From assembly GCF_030272615.1 (NCBI RefSeq), contig NC_081405.1:311009235-311069234 (forward strand): DNA of 60,000 nt. Reading direction: 5' to 3'. The notes under the pieces are model-generated. The model made no database searches. It saw only the letters and a list, made by a program, of their open reading frames with translations, and had not been told where the DNA came from. The translations under genes and the position numbers were made by a program. Every line of letters starts with the position of its first letter. Positions within the stretch are counted from its first letter, which is position 1. Positions 41,582 to 54,988 of this stretch are shown here, piece by piece. Source of the DNA: Cryptomeria japonica (Eukaryota > Streptophyta > Pinopsida > Cupressales > Cupressaceae).

Positions 41582-43465
41582 CTAAGTCTCTACCGGTGGT
41601 GGTATGACTCCAAGATGATCTCTGAGATATTCAAAAGTCTCCTTAGGCAAAGGTTTTGTGAAAATATCTGCAAGCTGTTCTTTAGTATTCACATAAACCA
41701 GTTTTATCTCCTTTTCTTCAAATTTTTCCCTTAGAAAATTCAGTTTGATAGAAACATGTTTTGTTTTAGAATGTAATACCGGATTCTTAGATATATCAAT
41801 TGCTGCAGTGTTATCACATTATATAGTAATGGGTTCCTTGCATTTTACCTTTATGTCTTTCAACATTTGCTTAAGCCATAATACATGTGTACAGTTAGTT
41901 GCTGCTGCAACATATTCTGATTCTCCTGTTCATAAAGATGTACAACTCTGTTTCTTACTCAACCAAGAAACTAATCTCTTTCCAAGAAAGAATGCTCCTC
42001 CAATGGTGCTTTTTCTATCATCTACATCTCCTACCCAATTTGCATGTGTATGCACATAGGTCAAAATTTTCATCTTTAGGATACCATAATCCAAAATTTG
42101 TTGTGCCTTGTAAGTACCGGAAAATCCTTTTTACTGTTGATTCATGATTTTCCCTAGGATTACTCTGAAATCTAGAAACAATACATACTGCATTCATAAT
42201 ATCAGGCCTGGTTTGTGTCAAATATAGTAAACCTCCTATCATAGATTTGTATCTAGTTGGATTAATAGGTGTAGATTCATCCCTTTGAGATAATTTATCA
42301 TTTGTAGTTATAGGTGTGCTTATCGGTTTAGAGTTTTCCATCCCAAATTTCTTTAGTAATTCTTTCAAGTACTTAGATTGACTCAAAAATATACCTTTAT
42401 CAGTTTGAGAAATCTGCAAACCTAAAAAGAATTTTATTTCTCCAATCATAGACATTTCAAATTCTTGCTGCATTTCAAGAGAAAATTCCTTACATAATCC
42501 ATCTTCTCCTCCAAAGATTATATCATCAACAAATACTTCAATAATCAAGATGTCATCATTAGTTATTTTGTAATATAAATTGCTATCTGCATTTCCTTTA
42601 GTAAAGCCAATCTTCAAAAGATACTTATCCAACCTTGCATACCAAGCTCTTGGGGCTTGTTTCAATCCATACAGAGCTTTTCTTAACCTGCAAACCATAT
42701 CATTGTCATCTGTCAAAGAAAATCCATCAGGTTGTTCAATATATACTTCTTCTTCAATATCTCCATTCAAAAATGCACATTTGATATCCATTTGATAAAC
42801 TTTGTAGTCCTTGTGAGCTACAAAAGCCAAGAATAATCTAACTGCCTCAATTCTGGCTAGCGCTGCAAAGGTTTCATTGTAATCAACTCCTTCTTTCTGA
42901 GGATATCCCTTACACACTAGTCTTGCTTTATTTCTAACAACCTTACCATCTTCATTAAGTTTATTTCTAAATACCCATTTAGTTCCAATTACATTTTTAT
43001 CTTTAGGCTAGGGAACTAATGTCCAAGTATTATTTTCTCAATTTGTCCTAATTCTTCTTCCATAGCTTTAATCCAAAATTTATCTTTACATGCCTCATTG
43101 ATAGATGATGGTTCAATTTGAGAAATAAGACATACCTCTTCATTTGCCAATCTTCCTCTTGTCATAACTCCTTTAAATTTGTTTCCAATTATCTGATCTT
43201 CAGAATGATTCAATCTTACATACCAGGGTGTCTTAGTTTGTTGTTGTTCTTCAATTATTGTGGAATCTTCTGATGATACCGGGGAAATTGGATCTTCATT
43301 CTGTACCGGTGGATTCAGTATAGATTCATTTGTCACAATTTCTGTTGCCAGTTCAGAATCTATATACCTTGAAGTTCCTCTGAATTGTTCATCAATCTTT
43401 ACATTTGTACTCTCAACAATTTTCTGCAATCTTTTATTAAAACATCTATATGCCTTGCTCTTAGA
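41582..43465 (-). pseudogene. Copia2 reverse transcriptase and RNase H (broken)
   Basis: RT blocks: [65 protein letters not shown] and catalytic FVDD in [25 protein letters not shown] ends RT. RNase H resumes after a frameshift near 42050 with DDRKST, CDNTAAIDISKNP-like and KTKHVSIKLNFLRE-like blocks to TAG 41584-41582. A one-base loss near 43040 and a TAG near 43010 separate the integrase tail from RT. Confidence 0.9.
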
Positions 43466-44699
43466 TTAATAACCAATAAATATTCCTTCATCACTTCTAG
43501 GATCAAATTTGCCAATATACTCATCTCTTCTAATATAACATTTACTTCCAAAAATTTTGAAATACTTAAGAGTAGGAGTGTTACCAAACCATAGTTCATG
43601 AGGGGTCTTATCGGTTTCACCTTTGATGTGAACTTTGTTGAATGTATAGATAGCAGTACTAACTGCCTCTCTCCAATACACATGTGGTAGATTTTCTTCT
43701 GATAACATACTTCTAGCTGCATCCAAGATAGTTCTATTTTTCCTTTCAACAACTCCATTCTGCTGTGGTGTCCGAGGTGCTGATAACTGTCTTCTGATTC
43801 CATTCACTTCACAGAATGTATTAAAGTCCTTAGATGTGAATTCTCCTCCTTTATCTGATCTTAAACATTTGATTTTCTTACCGGTTTCATTTTCAACCAT
43901 TGCTTTGAAAAGTTTGAACTTTCCAAGTGCTTCAAATTTCTCTCTAAGAAAAGTAACCCAACACATTCTAGAATAATCATCAATAATTAGCATGAAATAT
44001 CTATCACCTTGTAAGCTTCTGGTTCTAGTTGGACTACATAAATTAGTGTGAATTAAATCAAGAGCATTGTTGGATTTTTCTGGAATACTTTTAAAACTAG
44101 CTCTAACTTGTTTTCCAAATTGACATTCCTTACAAATTGTATTCTGAGGTTTCACAATTTTAGGTAGATCTCTAACTGCCTTAGAAGTACTGATTTTTAC
44201 CATGCAATCAAAGTTTACATGACATAGTCTCTTATGCAATAACCAACTTTCATCTATATGTGCAATTAAGCATGCCTTTTCACTGTTATTCAAATGAAAG
44301 ATATTGCCTCTAGTCTGATTATCGATTGCAATTTCCAAACCAGTTCTATTCGTGATTTTACATTTTCCATTTTTAAATTGTAACTGAAATCCCTTCTCAA
44401 CTAATTGACCAACACTTAAAAGATTATGCTTTAATCCTTCAACATAGTAGACATTGTCAGTGTTATGCTTACCATCAAGAGATATTGAACCCTTACCTTT
44501 GATTGAATAGGCTTTGTCATCTCCAAATCTTACTAACCCTCCATTGTATTCTTGAAAGTTCAAGAATTTACCTTTGTCTCCAGTCATATGATGTGAGCAT
44601 CCTGAGTCAATGATCCATTCATCCTTTGCTTCAACTTTAGCTGTTAGGGCTTGTTCTACCGGTTGAGCAGTAGGTGTTTGTTGATCTTCTGTTATAGCA
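43466..44699 (-). pseudogene. Copia2 protease and integrase
   Basis: The protease has WIIDSGCSHHMTGDKGKF; the catalytic Asp codon is at 44608-44606. A 373-codon open run starts at 44587 and holds LLHKRLCHVNFDCM and CKECQFGKQVRASF (HHCC), then the core: HTNLCSP, SDKGGEFTS and VVERKNRTILDAA. The middle motif reads S-D-K-G-G instead of the usual D-N-G-G, and the first Asp position reads H-T-N-L, so the catalytic triad looks damaged. The run ends near FIGY. Confidence 0.88.
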
Positions 44700-45733
44700 A
44701 CAAAAACTCATCCATTGTCTGTTGGATCCTCATCAGAATCATCAATCACACCTTCATCAGCAATGTAACAAGATTTATCTTTGTTCTTGTTAAATCTGTA
44801 TCTCTAATATTCAGGATTAGGCTTGTATGTTCTTCTAGCTTCTTCTCTTAGTCTAGCATGTCTATCAGGGCATCTTGAAGCCATATGACCAATCTTATTG
44901 CAGTTAAAACATTTAAAGGGTGCTTTACCTTCATACTTACTTCCAATTGGACCTTTTGGCATTTTCCTTGCAAATAGTGCTTCAAGTTCTTCAAGCTCTT
45001 CATTCTCCTTTCTAGATTCTTCAAGTTCTCTTGCATAAAAGGCTCTCTAGTCTGATTTGTCAAATGATGGAGTAGATGATGTTGATGCTTTAAAGGCCAA
45101 ATCAGTTTTTATAGTAGCAATAGGACCAAATTCCTAAATTTCAAAGGCTGAAAGTTTTCCAATCAATGTATCCCTAGTTACTGATGTATTAGGCATTGTT
45201 CTCAACTCATTTATAGTAGTAACCTTCATTTTATATACCGGTGGCAATCCTATTAAGATTTTTGAAACAATTTCATCCTCACTCAGAGTTCCTCCACAAC
45301 ATTTAATACCCAAAACAATTTCATTTACTCTTTCCATAAAAGCAGAAATCCTTTCATCTTCTTCCATTTTTAGATGTTCATACTTGACTCGGAAGCTTTC
45401 AAGTTTTGCAATTTTGACTATGGAATCTCCTTCATTTAGTATTTCCAAGTGATCCCAAATAGATTTAGCAGTAGACCTATCTGATAATCCCATGATTTAT
45501 TGATTTGATAATGCGCTCAAAAGTGCTTCTCTTGCTTTGCAATCATTCTCTTCATCTTTAGCTAAGGTAGTTGGAGCAGTCTGACTAACTACAGCAGCAG
45601 TATAACCATTCTTAGTAACTTCCCAGATGTCTTTACCAATGCAATTCAGATGTGTCTCCATTCTGATCTTCCATATCCCATAGTTGGTTCCATCAAGTTT
45701 AGGACTGTCCTTCCTGAAATAATTAGTAGACAT
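44700..45733 (-). pseudogene. Copia2 Gag (broken)
   Basis: The ATG at 45733 opens a UBN2-type gag (LDGTNYGIWKIRMETHL, AKSIWDHLEILNEGDSIVKIAKLESFRVKYEHLKM, GLPPVYKMKVTTINELR). Stops at 45497 and 45134 interrupt it in one phase. The CCHC knuckle CFNCNKIGHMASRC is near 44890-44915. Closely related in layout to Copia1 gag. Confidence 0.88.
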
Positions 45734-45775
45734 TAGATCTCCTCAAGTTGTTAAACTTCTGCAAAAGAGGACTAA

Positions 45776-45787
45776 GCTCTGATACCA
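45776..45787 (-). promoter_or_regulatory. Primer binding site of Copia2
   Basis: The minus strand reads tggtatcagagc two bases after the 5' LTR end, the usual Met-tRNA primer site. Confidence 0.88.
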
Positions 45788-45789
45788 AT

Positions 45790-46857
45790 TGTTAGGTCCC
45801 AGAGACAACTAAGAGGAGAGGGGGGGGGGGTGAATCAGTTGTCTAATAAATTCAAACCAAAAACTAATTAACCAACTTAATGCTTAATACCAGTAAACTA
45901 GTTAAGTATGCTGGTAGACAGTGTTAATAGTATATTGCTATACCGGTAAGGATCAATGCATGAAACATAAACATAAAGTCATCCACAACACATGACACCA
46001 ATATTTGTACGTGGAAACCCTGTAAGGGGAAAAACCATGGTGGGAAACCTTACCCACAATCAGATGATACTACTGCAGATAGTAAGTGTACATAAATGGT
46101 GTCTGCACATGCAGAAAGGCCAATAGCCTAGAGCTCACTACTCAATCACAAAATGGGAGTCACACTGACTACAATTGGATGGTTAAATCCAATAAGAATG
46201 TACTACACAAAATAGCATCTTCATATGCTGGATTCAGTACCGGTGTAATGCTGATATGCTTCTACAAAAACCTAACTTCACATTCAAATGATGTCTTCGT
46301 GTATATCCCTGCTTGATCTCACATATACCTTCACTCAATTCTTTTTCGCATTCCACACTTGATCTTACAAATAAGATCTTACATTTATACCATACCCTAA
46401 GACCAGTTTTAGTAGGTTGGCTCTACAAGATATTACAATAAAAATATTTTCCATACAATATAATATCCGATGCAATAACCGATTAAACATGTCGACTAAA
46501 TGCATTTACAACAATAATAAATCATCTCCATAGCGTGCCATGCTCATCTGGAAAAGATAAACCTGTCGGTGTAACCCTAGATAACCTGGACCTATTTGTC
46601 GGTAAAAGCAAATATACAAATATGAATATACCAATGATTAATTCTTCAAAACAAAGTGTCCACACAATGTCTTCGACATTACCAAGTGTCTTCCATATCA
46701 TTCCAGGTACCGGTGAACAATATATCCTGTTAATGAACCATATACCAGTAACTGTTGCACAATTTACTTGCTTACCGATGAATGTTGCCAGATCTCCAAA
46801 GTGCTTGTATTCAGTAGGTGTTGACATCAATGACAAAACCATACCAAAATACCAACA
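45790..46857 (-). repeat. 5' LTR of Copia2 (right)
   Basis: Partner of 40156-41220. Its G-run before TGAATCA is longer (12 G) than in the left LTR (7 G). It ends ataccaaca, followed by gaact. Confidence 0.95.
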
Positions 46858-46862
46858 GAACT

Positions 46863-49800
46863 CTTCTACACCGAGCGGATCATGCAAATATTATTTATCA
46901 AAGAATAGAATTTTGAAACCAAAATCTGCATACAATAATTTGATTCCCGAAAAGTCTACCTTACACTGCTTATATATACATGGCCTATAACAACTGCATG
47001 CAAGAATAGTGTGTTTGTTCTGGCCTATGGTGAACAAACCACTCAATAATGACTCATGTAAAACCTTTGCTAGTAGTTATTAAAAAATGAATTTGTTACA
47101 ACAGCAGACAAAGATAGGAAACGGGCAGATTTTTGTTTCTTTCAAACAACAATAAGCTTATATGTAATGCAACTTATTCTCCAACAAATCTGTTGGCAAT
47201 GCTGAGGTGGCCAAACTCTTGGTCAAGTCTTCTACACAATTGGTAACAAATAAAAAACCACTTTGTTGTAACAGTAGCTGAAAATAGAAAACGAGCTGAT
47301 TGTGGCTTCTTCTAAACAACTAGCAAATATATTTCTATCACAGGTTGTTGTGCTATTTATAATTTGGTACACATTAAACACCAATGCCACCGTGGAATCT
47401 GGCATCATATTTTGGAAAGATTAAGTTGCTGGTCAAAATGTAAAATATAGAAGTTCTTGGCCAAAAAGTGACAGGAAGGTTTTTTGCATTATGGCAGGAA
47501 GTTCTGCAACACTCAATTAGCATGTTGTATAGATGCAATCATATTTATTTATTTACATATTTTATCTAAAATATAAATTAAATATTGCTTATATATATTG
47601 AATCATATGCAACATAATATGGTAAAATTATATGAAAATGGAATGGAAGTTGAATGTTGGAATGGTTAGGAAGGCATATGAAATAGGCCAAATTATAGCA
47701 TAAAATGGAACACAATTGTCTCTCACCAAAATGCATAGTTGCTTTCAGAAAGTGTCAAATTAGTTATGCAGTCATCACATGTATCAGAGAGGAAAGAAGA
47801 GAAATGACATCAACATCCTATACAATCTGAACTTCATTATTTTACCTAACAAGTTTGTTCATTGTGCAGGTATAGGTAAGATATTCCTTATTGGAATACT
47901 TTATATTTCACACTGATATATATCAGATATCACAACGTGTGGAGTAAAATAAGGCTCCCACAAGGGTTGAGAACAAGATGTTGCAATCTAGTATTTAATA
48001 GAGGCAAGGATCTTTCTTGTTTCATGGTATTTCAATCAAGAAGGGGTTCATCATTCACAACAATGAATTGATGAATTCACTGGCATAAATAACAAGTCAC
48101 TACTCAATGGAACCACATTGAAATAGTAAAGATCAAGAAGCCAAGTCACATCAAAGATCAAATGATGGATTTAAGTAATGTTTGAATGCTCTCATGTTGG
48201 TTTTAAAATAATAACACTTCATTCAAGGCATCAATAACAGTGCATAAGCATTCAAAGATAGAGATATCAAATGAGAATCCATTAGCAAAGTAGAGATCAC
48301 AATTTTTCAAGGAGTCAACACAAAGATGCATGATGAAATACAAATGTTAATGAGCAAGCTATCAATCAATAATAAAGCTTTTACTGGAAGAACAAAGTGG
48401 CCTTTTTGTTGAGTTTGTGTCCTTATCAAAAGATGACAACCCTATACACAAAGCATTGGAAGGTGAAGTGATATCATAGTCACCCAAATGGTGATAAAAC
48501 AGCCACAACAAAAGAGATAACTTAGTCCTCATGGAAATGTCATAGTACCTTAGGGCAGTCCCAAGAATAATACAATGCATTCAAAAGTTTCCACGGGTTT
48601 CTATCAGTCATATACATAGTCCCTCTACATAAAAGACAATGAGAGGATCATACAAAGGAATTTGTAATAGTCTTTAGGAGGATATTAAAGCACAAGAATC
48701 AAAGCCTACAAAGAAAGTTAGCTTCCATGAGCATCAATCACAGAAAAGATCTCTATCAAGACCAGTCTAATAAGAAGCAATCATATCTCTGCTAAAAGAA
48801 AGTCAAATCAATATTGACAACCCTTTCATCATGGGTAGCATGAAAGGCTTGTAAGGTTAGAGAGAAACACAACCAACACAAGGTATTATTGTAGATATTA
48901 ATATGTATTCCCTAGACACAACACTCATGTAAAGAACAATAGTGACATTTACAACCATGAGCTCTCACAAGTACAATCAACTATCAAAGAAAGGGAACAC
49001 AGTCACAAATGGCAAATAGAAAACCTATGACAGTCATATGAAGTCATGTTATCGAATCATAGTGTAACCTTACAGATCTTTTAGAACAGTGACAGGGGTT
49101 ACAACAATACAGTCATTGCATGAAACAAAGTTGGAGGATACAATATGTTTTCAATGACATGAGATTTTAAAAGATGAATTCATGCTCTTAAATAATGAAA
49201 CCCTCATAACAATCTATAACAATAAGATGCAAAGATAAGGAAGCCATGGCCTGTGTAGTGGTTACAAAATACAAATTTGGTTTTAAGCATTGGTTTTGAA
49301 CTTTTTAGAAAATAATGATATCTTTGTGTCATGTTTGCAAGCAATATGCTCAGTAGAAAAGAGATACATGGTTTTAGCTCCTATACAAACAAAAACAGTA
49401 ATAAGAAGTTACCATCGAGCTTGTAAATCTCCTAAGAAAAATAAAAAGCCAAGAAAAGGTGAAAGGGTTTCAAGCCACAACCTGCCTTATGGCCTTAGAA
49501 TTTAGCATCAATATTGAAAAAAGTAAGAATGTGCAGTGTTTTCCAGTTGCGGCTTGCATAATGAATTCAAACTCACTAAATCTTTCTAAGATTTGATCAT
49601 CAAAAGGAGCTACAAAATTATTCATCAAATGTGCAGAGAATAACACTGTTATTGGTAACTCTCATAGTCATAGATGGAGTTGAGAGAAATATTTTCATTC
49701 ACAAGTGATAAAACTTACCCTGGCAGTCTGATTTTTGCCTTCAAACTCTTCCAAAAAAACTAGTAGACTTCTAGGTATGGCGACACCAAGGAGAAGTGAC

Positions 49801-49982
49801 AGAGCAAAGGGAAAGCATCGAATGCAAAAAGATGAAATGAATGATTTAGGGTTTGTAGTTACCCTAATATGCTCAAAATAACTTAGACATTTTTTGCCTT
49901 TCTTTTAACATTTCTCCTTCCTTTCTAATACCCTTGTGGGTATTAGGTATAAGATATGTTTTTACTTTGTATCTCCTTTAAA
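46863..49982. other. Unassigned spacer, 3.1 kb
   Basis: AT-rich single-copy-like text. Frames at 48362-48580 (minus) and 49290-49505 (plus) are short and motif-free. I found no LTR ends with matching duplications, RNA gene or tandem array. It could include intronic host DNA, but I cannot show that. Confidence 0.4.
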
Positions 49983-51024
49983 TGTAGTTAATATTTATTA
50001 AGTGATGAATTATAAATCACTTAATAAGTATTATTTATGGAGCAAATAATAACATATGTTTTAAATAGCAAGTCAAAAAGGTGTGACTGGAGAATTTATG
50101 ACAAGTGCCAAGTCATAGGAGTGCGGTTAAACATTTATGAGGAAAGGCCAAGTATATATGGAAGTTGCAAGACATATGGAGGGTATATATGGTTGTTTGA
50201 AATCAGTTTAAGGACATTTGGAGCATTTTTAGGTGCTTTTATGATGGAAGGTGATGTGGCTTGACTTTTTCTTCATTTTGAAGCCTTTTGGGAGTCTTTG
50301 AGGAGGCTTAAAAATAGGGTTTTTAGTTGCCTTCAACCAAGGAGGTTTGAGTTCCTATTTTCAAGCAACTGTCTTGAAGAAGCATAAGTATTGTTCAAAC
50401 TTCATTTTTGAAGTTTTCATTTCTTGCAACTTGTACTTCCAGGGTTCTTTTGCAAAAAATGATAAGTTTGTAACTCAATTTTAGAGATTGGTCTAGCATT
50501 GTACATCTTTTGGGATCAATAAAGTTAGTGATGCCTTCTTACAATCTGGTATATTGTGTGTTGAATGGTTGATGCAGTTTTATTGCGAAGTTTGCTTTCT
50601 TTCTTGTTATTATATTTCATTAAGTAATACCTTTATGTATAAATTCATATACGTTGCAAGTTATAAGTTGTGTACCTGATTAAAGCATTATCCAGTTGTG
50701 AAAATTGTGTTTTCCTACTGGGATTGAGGTTATCATAACCTTTTTATAAAGTGTTGATGTAATAGTATGTGAGTGTCTGAGTTGTGCATGGACAAGTTTT
50801 GTTGCTAATCAAATTGTGTGTTAAAGTTGTTATGAAAGTCTCAAAAATCATTTTGGTGCATCACCTTTAGGATTAGATTTCATTTACAAGGTGAAGTATC
50901 AAGGGAGCCAACCCTTCGTGGAGGTTCATTTCTATTCTGGTTATCCACAACCAAGAAGTGTTCCCATGTTTCAATGAATTGTTGAACCTAAAGTTCAATA
51001 AGGGTGCAAATCTCATTGATAACA
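49983..51024 (+). repeat. 5' LTR of Gypsy3
   Basis: The end (ttgataaca, before the primer site) is firm; the start TGTAG at 49983 is inferred from likeness to other LTRs here. Near the start is a palindrome ttattaagtgat / atcacttaataa (49993-50029). AATAAA at 50518-50523 is a likely poly(A) signal. Confidence 0.55.
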
Positions 51025-51028
51025 ATTT

Positions 51029-51047
51029 TGGCTTGCCCGGTGGGACC
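51029..51047 (+). promoter_or_regulatory. Primer binding site of Gypsy3
   Basis: tggcttgcccggtgggacc, shared in form with the Gypsy2 site. Confidence 0.7.
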
Positions 51048-51179
51048 GAGGATTGATTTTCAATCCATTTTTAAAGTTTATCTACTGATGTTTGGTGTGT
51101 GCAGCAGTATTTGCAGCCTTCAAGAGGTAGATAAGTCACATACCTAGCGACTGTGCTCTAGCAAAGAAGACTTAGTGCA

Positions 51180-52691
51180 TTGCAGCGTATGAGAAGAGTG
51201 CAAACAAGGAGTAGCTCAATCCCATTTGACTATTTTCAACTTTCTTCACCTAGGAGGAAAGGGTGGGTAGTTGAGAGACCAAAGAAAACCCTTATTTACT
51301 CTAGAAGAACCAATTCTACTCCTCCATATTCAAGGTTCCATACTATTGTTCCATCTTTTGTTCCTTCAAGAGTTCATGTTACAATGATTCCTAGAGCTAG
51401 AAACCAGCCTTTTGTTCCTTTTAATCAAGGTAGCCCTCTAAAATTAACACAACATGATGACATACTCATGGCTACCTTGAAGAGTCTTCCATTTTTTATT
51501 GGTGAAGACCAGACAACTCCTATTGAGCATATTAAGGATGTGGATAATCTTTATGGTGTTCACCGTGTCACTAAAGAAAATGTTGCACTTAGATTGCTTG
51601 TAGCATCATTCAAAAGGAAAGATCTACAATGGTTTAGAGGTTTACCAGTTAATTCAATTGTAACATGGGACCAACTGGGTGATCTACTATGTAAATTTTT
51701 TGAAGACAAATTTTACCATTTGTGTTTGGTGGAGCAACTAAATACAATCAAGAGAGCTCCTCATGAGCTCATGGTAGATTTCAACTTCAAGTTTCAGAAG
51801 ACATGGGATATAATCCCACAAATAGTAAGACCCTCAGTCAATCATGCTTTTCTTTATTATTTGAGGGCTTTAAACAGTTATATTTTTGTTATGATACAAT
51901 CCATGGGGGTACCACACTTCCAGATGCTTTTGCTATAGCCATTAGGGCTGAAAACAACCTCATATAAGCTAGAAAATTTGCTCCAAGACCACCCATTCTA
52001 ATATTCCTAGAAGTACAACCACCTACACCATTGCAAATTTCCCCCATAGTTGTTGTCCCAACTCTTCCTTCATTACTAGCACCAAATACTCAACTTGCTA
52101 GCCAAGAAAATACTATTCTAGTACAGTCTAGTGAGTTACGAGAGATTAAGGGGTTGTTGCAAACCTTTGGTAATGAAATAGTTAATCTTAAGAGGTAGTG
52201 AAATCAAAGTTTTAGACCATATTAACCTCCTTTTCAATCCTCTTATCAACAAAACCAATCAAGGCCAAAAGAAAGTCCTTAATTCTAGGCCCTATCAATC
52301 TTATAATCCAAATGCTGCTAGTACCTCCAAAGAGCTTGTGCCCATTTAGAACAATTTGGCTCAGGAGTATGTGTAGTGTTACCCATGTAATCAACCACAT
52401 AACCAGAATACTTGCACAAATGGGGTGATTAACCAGGCCTTGATGGTCCAAAATAGTCCTAACTTGCAACCTAATATGTCTCATGAAGCCTCTGTACAAC
52501 AACAAGAGGAGCAAGAACACGAAACTACTCTTCTAAATTAGCAAGGCGAGGAGTTTTATGGAGTAAATCAAACCAGTTCATCCATTGCATCCAATATAAA
52601 GAGTAAAAAGAGAGTTGTTGACATAGGACAACAAACAGATAATGGCACTTTTCAAGCAAATCAAGTATCAAGGATGAACCAAGGAGTTGTT
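51180..52691 (+). pseudogene. Gypsy3 Gag, part 1
   Basis: An open run of 252 codons (first codon TTG; no firm ATG start) carries the retrotransposon gag domain: PIEHIKDVDNLYGVHRV, DLQWFRGLPVNSIVTWDQLGDLL, EQLNTIKRAPHELMVDFNFKFQKTW. A frameshift near 51905 moves the coding text to another phase (PDAFAIAIRAENN), and several stops follow. Just before the nested element the frame reads SNIKSKKRVVDIGQQ and NQVSRMNQGVV. The insertion follows a Val codon. Confidence 0.8.
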
Positions 52692-52754
52692 TGTAATGCC
52701 CTGCCAGGAACCCTAAAGGAAAACAACACAAATAGGCAACTAAAGGGTGAAATA
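52692..52754 (+). repeat. 63-bp inverted repeat, left copy
   Basis: Reverse complement of 54773-54835 with two mismatches. Contains tgtaatgccctgccagg and aggcaactaaagggtgaaata. Confidence 0.88.
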
Positions 52755-54772
52755 AATTTTTTTTTAAAGATTAAGTGCATTAATTATAACCATTGCACGT
52801 CAAATAACATAGCGGAAGACTAACACACGATTTCATAAGGGTTACCAACGAAGATTAATCGTGGATTATATTAACACCATGGTTAATCTAATTGTCCATT
52901 TAATTAGATAAATTAAATGCTTAAGTTAAAAACTACACATACATCTAAATTCCATAATGAAAGATTCAAGTATACCAATGCATTCAATTTTTCATAAATC
53001 ATTTATACATAAGATCAAAGCAACTGAATTAACATACATTCCACTGACATAATATTATAATATCCATAAATATATGGCTTCCAATAAAACCACAGATTAC
53101 AAAGTTACCATATCAAGGTTGCATAAAAGTTTGATACAATCACCACAAGGTCTCAACTGAACAATGATCCCGAACATGAGCTGGTACATGAACCACGAAC
53201 CAAGAAACACCAACGAAGCCTTTCCTCACCTGAAGATACAATCTAGAACATCTGATGGGAAGTGGCACTACCACCCGACCATGTGATCCCGAAATGGAAC
53301 CACCCCACCGTGTTAGGAGATAGTAGAAAACCCTCAAGCAAGCAAAATAAGACAAGTACAAAAGAACTACATGACTCCGCAAACATCCATGTGACTCTAA
53401 GGAGAGAGTGCCATTGCATAGCTTGATGGTTACCATGGTAGGCCTCCTAGGTCCCGACTCTCTGTCTTGGTAACCTCTCCCGACTTCTGGCTCCAACTAA
53501 GTCTCATGTGGACCCTACCAATCCTTTCGTGAAGACAAGGTGGTAAGTTTACCATTCCAGGCCTTCTCGTAACATTATGAGCCCTGTACAAGCACTACAC
53601 CTATGCACGAGGTACATTATCTTAATTAATATTTATTCTACCCACCCCCTAATAAATTATTAGGTTATCACTTTTTAACTGACTTTCGACGGGTTATCTT
53701 GTCATCCACTTCGGGCACGGCCCCTACTCGAAAGCCACTCTCTCATAGGACACTAATAGGAAAGGTCTCTCTACGAGAACTCTATGGTGAAATAGACAGC
53801 CATAACTAATCCTAACAAACCACAGGTGAAGGATACACAATCACTAACCCAAGATTGACCATTTGGACAAAACACACAATGGCTCACATCAACGGGGTTA
53901 TACAACAACACCTGACCAAGGAGATATAACAACATATAACATAATGACAACTCAACCATAATTGCAATGAAATGAAGCTTGAATGCAAACCCATTTACAC
54001 AAGATCCTAATACAGACAATCTTTTCTTAGAACAACGAAAAGCATAAATAACTTGCAATTAAAGATTTTCTAGACAATAAGAAAATACAACTATTTAAAT
54101 ACAAAGAAATCAATCTGTCATTTGTCCAATAAGGTTAAATAAATTCACATGAAAATTAATCTCCCTAATTATATGTTCATGATTTTTCTTTAACAAGTAA
54201 TTCTAAATGGCTTATATCCATAATCTAAATTAAGTTCCACATTTAAAATTATAATTAATAATATAATATATTTACAATAATAAATATATTCTTCAAATAT
54301 ATTATCATGTAATTATATCACATTAAACTATAAAATGAAGATTTAATATTGAAATACTTTTATTTCTTTTATTTGTTGAAAGAAATTATTTCTTGAGTGT
54401 TCGTGGATTAAATTTTGAGAAAATTGGGAAAATTATTATGGCAAATTTTGCCAAGATTTTATTATGCATGGAAATTGCAAGTTTGGTAGAAAATGGAATT
54501 TATCTGAGAAATCATTCCCTCTTGTTGGTTGTTGATTTCAATATTTGGCTAGGGTTTTTCTTTTTTTTATGTTTATGCATCTCTGAGAAATTATATAGTT
54601 AATATGGAAATAAATTTTAATTATTAATTAAATTTATTTGATTATTTAAGTTTAGGGGAAATTGTTTTATTTATTCATTTAAAAAAAAATGATTGAGAAA
54701 TAAATCTTATTGGAAAAATTTTGGAATTTAAATTAATTGTTTTTTTTTTTTTAAATATAATTTTAAAAAAAA

Positions 54773-54835
54773 TATTTCACCCTTTAGTTGCCTAGTTGTG
54801 TTGTTTTCCTTTAGGATTCCTGGCAGGGCATTACA
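54773..54835 (-). repeat. 63-bp inverted repeat, right copy
   Basis: Partner of 52692-52754. Its last 17 bases are also close to the right end of the whole element (56760-56776). Confidence 0.88.
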
Positions 54836-54837
54836 TT

Positions 54838-54850
54838 TGGTATCAGAGCC
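54838..54850 (+). promoter_or_regulatory. Primer binding site of the nested element
   Basis: tggtatcagagcc, two bases after the left terminal segment. The surrounding acatttggtatcagag is typical of chromovirus-type gypsy elements. Confidence 0.8.
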
Positions 54851-54988
54851 CAAGTTTCAACACTGGGTACTCTGGGTTTGTAGTGAGCCTATCCAATTTG
54901 ACCTTTTTGCTTAGGTCTTAATGTTTGTGTTTCCCGTGTTTTATCCTTGCCGTAGGTTTGAACCGTTTTCTCTATACAGTGCTAGGTC

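Larger units (their letters stand above)
40156..46857 (-). mobile_element. Copia2: complete but decayed Ty1/copia element, TSD gaact
   Basis: LTRs of 1065 bp (left) and 1068 bp (right) flank a 4.57-kb interior on the minus strand. Duplications gaact lie at 40151-40155 and 46858-46862. Order on the minus strand: 5' LTR, primer site, gag, protease, integrase, RT, RNase H, polypurine tract, 3' LTR. LTRs differ at many sites by eye (several percent), mostly transitions, so it is older than Gypsy2 and Copia3. The coding frame has several stops and frameshifts near 43040 and 42050. Confidence 0.96.
52692..54835 (+). repeat. Left terminal segment, bounded by 63-bp inverted repeats
   Basis: It starts tgtaatgccctgccagg and ends cctggcagggcattaca. 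The first 63 and last 63 bases are inverted copies with two mismatches. The right edge adjoins a primer site, as a 5' LTR should. The left part (52692-about 53800) read on the minus strand looks like an LTR end too, so this may be two LTR ends joined head to head. Confidence 0.65.

Noticed and set aside
46863-49982. Possible host gene or intron
   Set aside because: No exon-like frame with splice sites in phase and no protein similarity that I can see; only short chance frames.
53140-53496. Minus-strand 118-codon frame in the left terminal segment of the nested element
   Set aside because: It lies inside LTR-type sequence, has no recognisable domain, and no neighbouring coding text.
52692-54835. 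DNA transposon with 63-bp terminal inverted repeats
   Set aside because: The right edge adjoins an LTR primer binding site and the 5-bp duplication belongs to the larger 52692-56776 unit; no separate duplication flanks this segment and no transposase is present.
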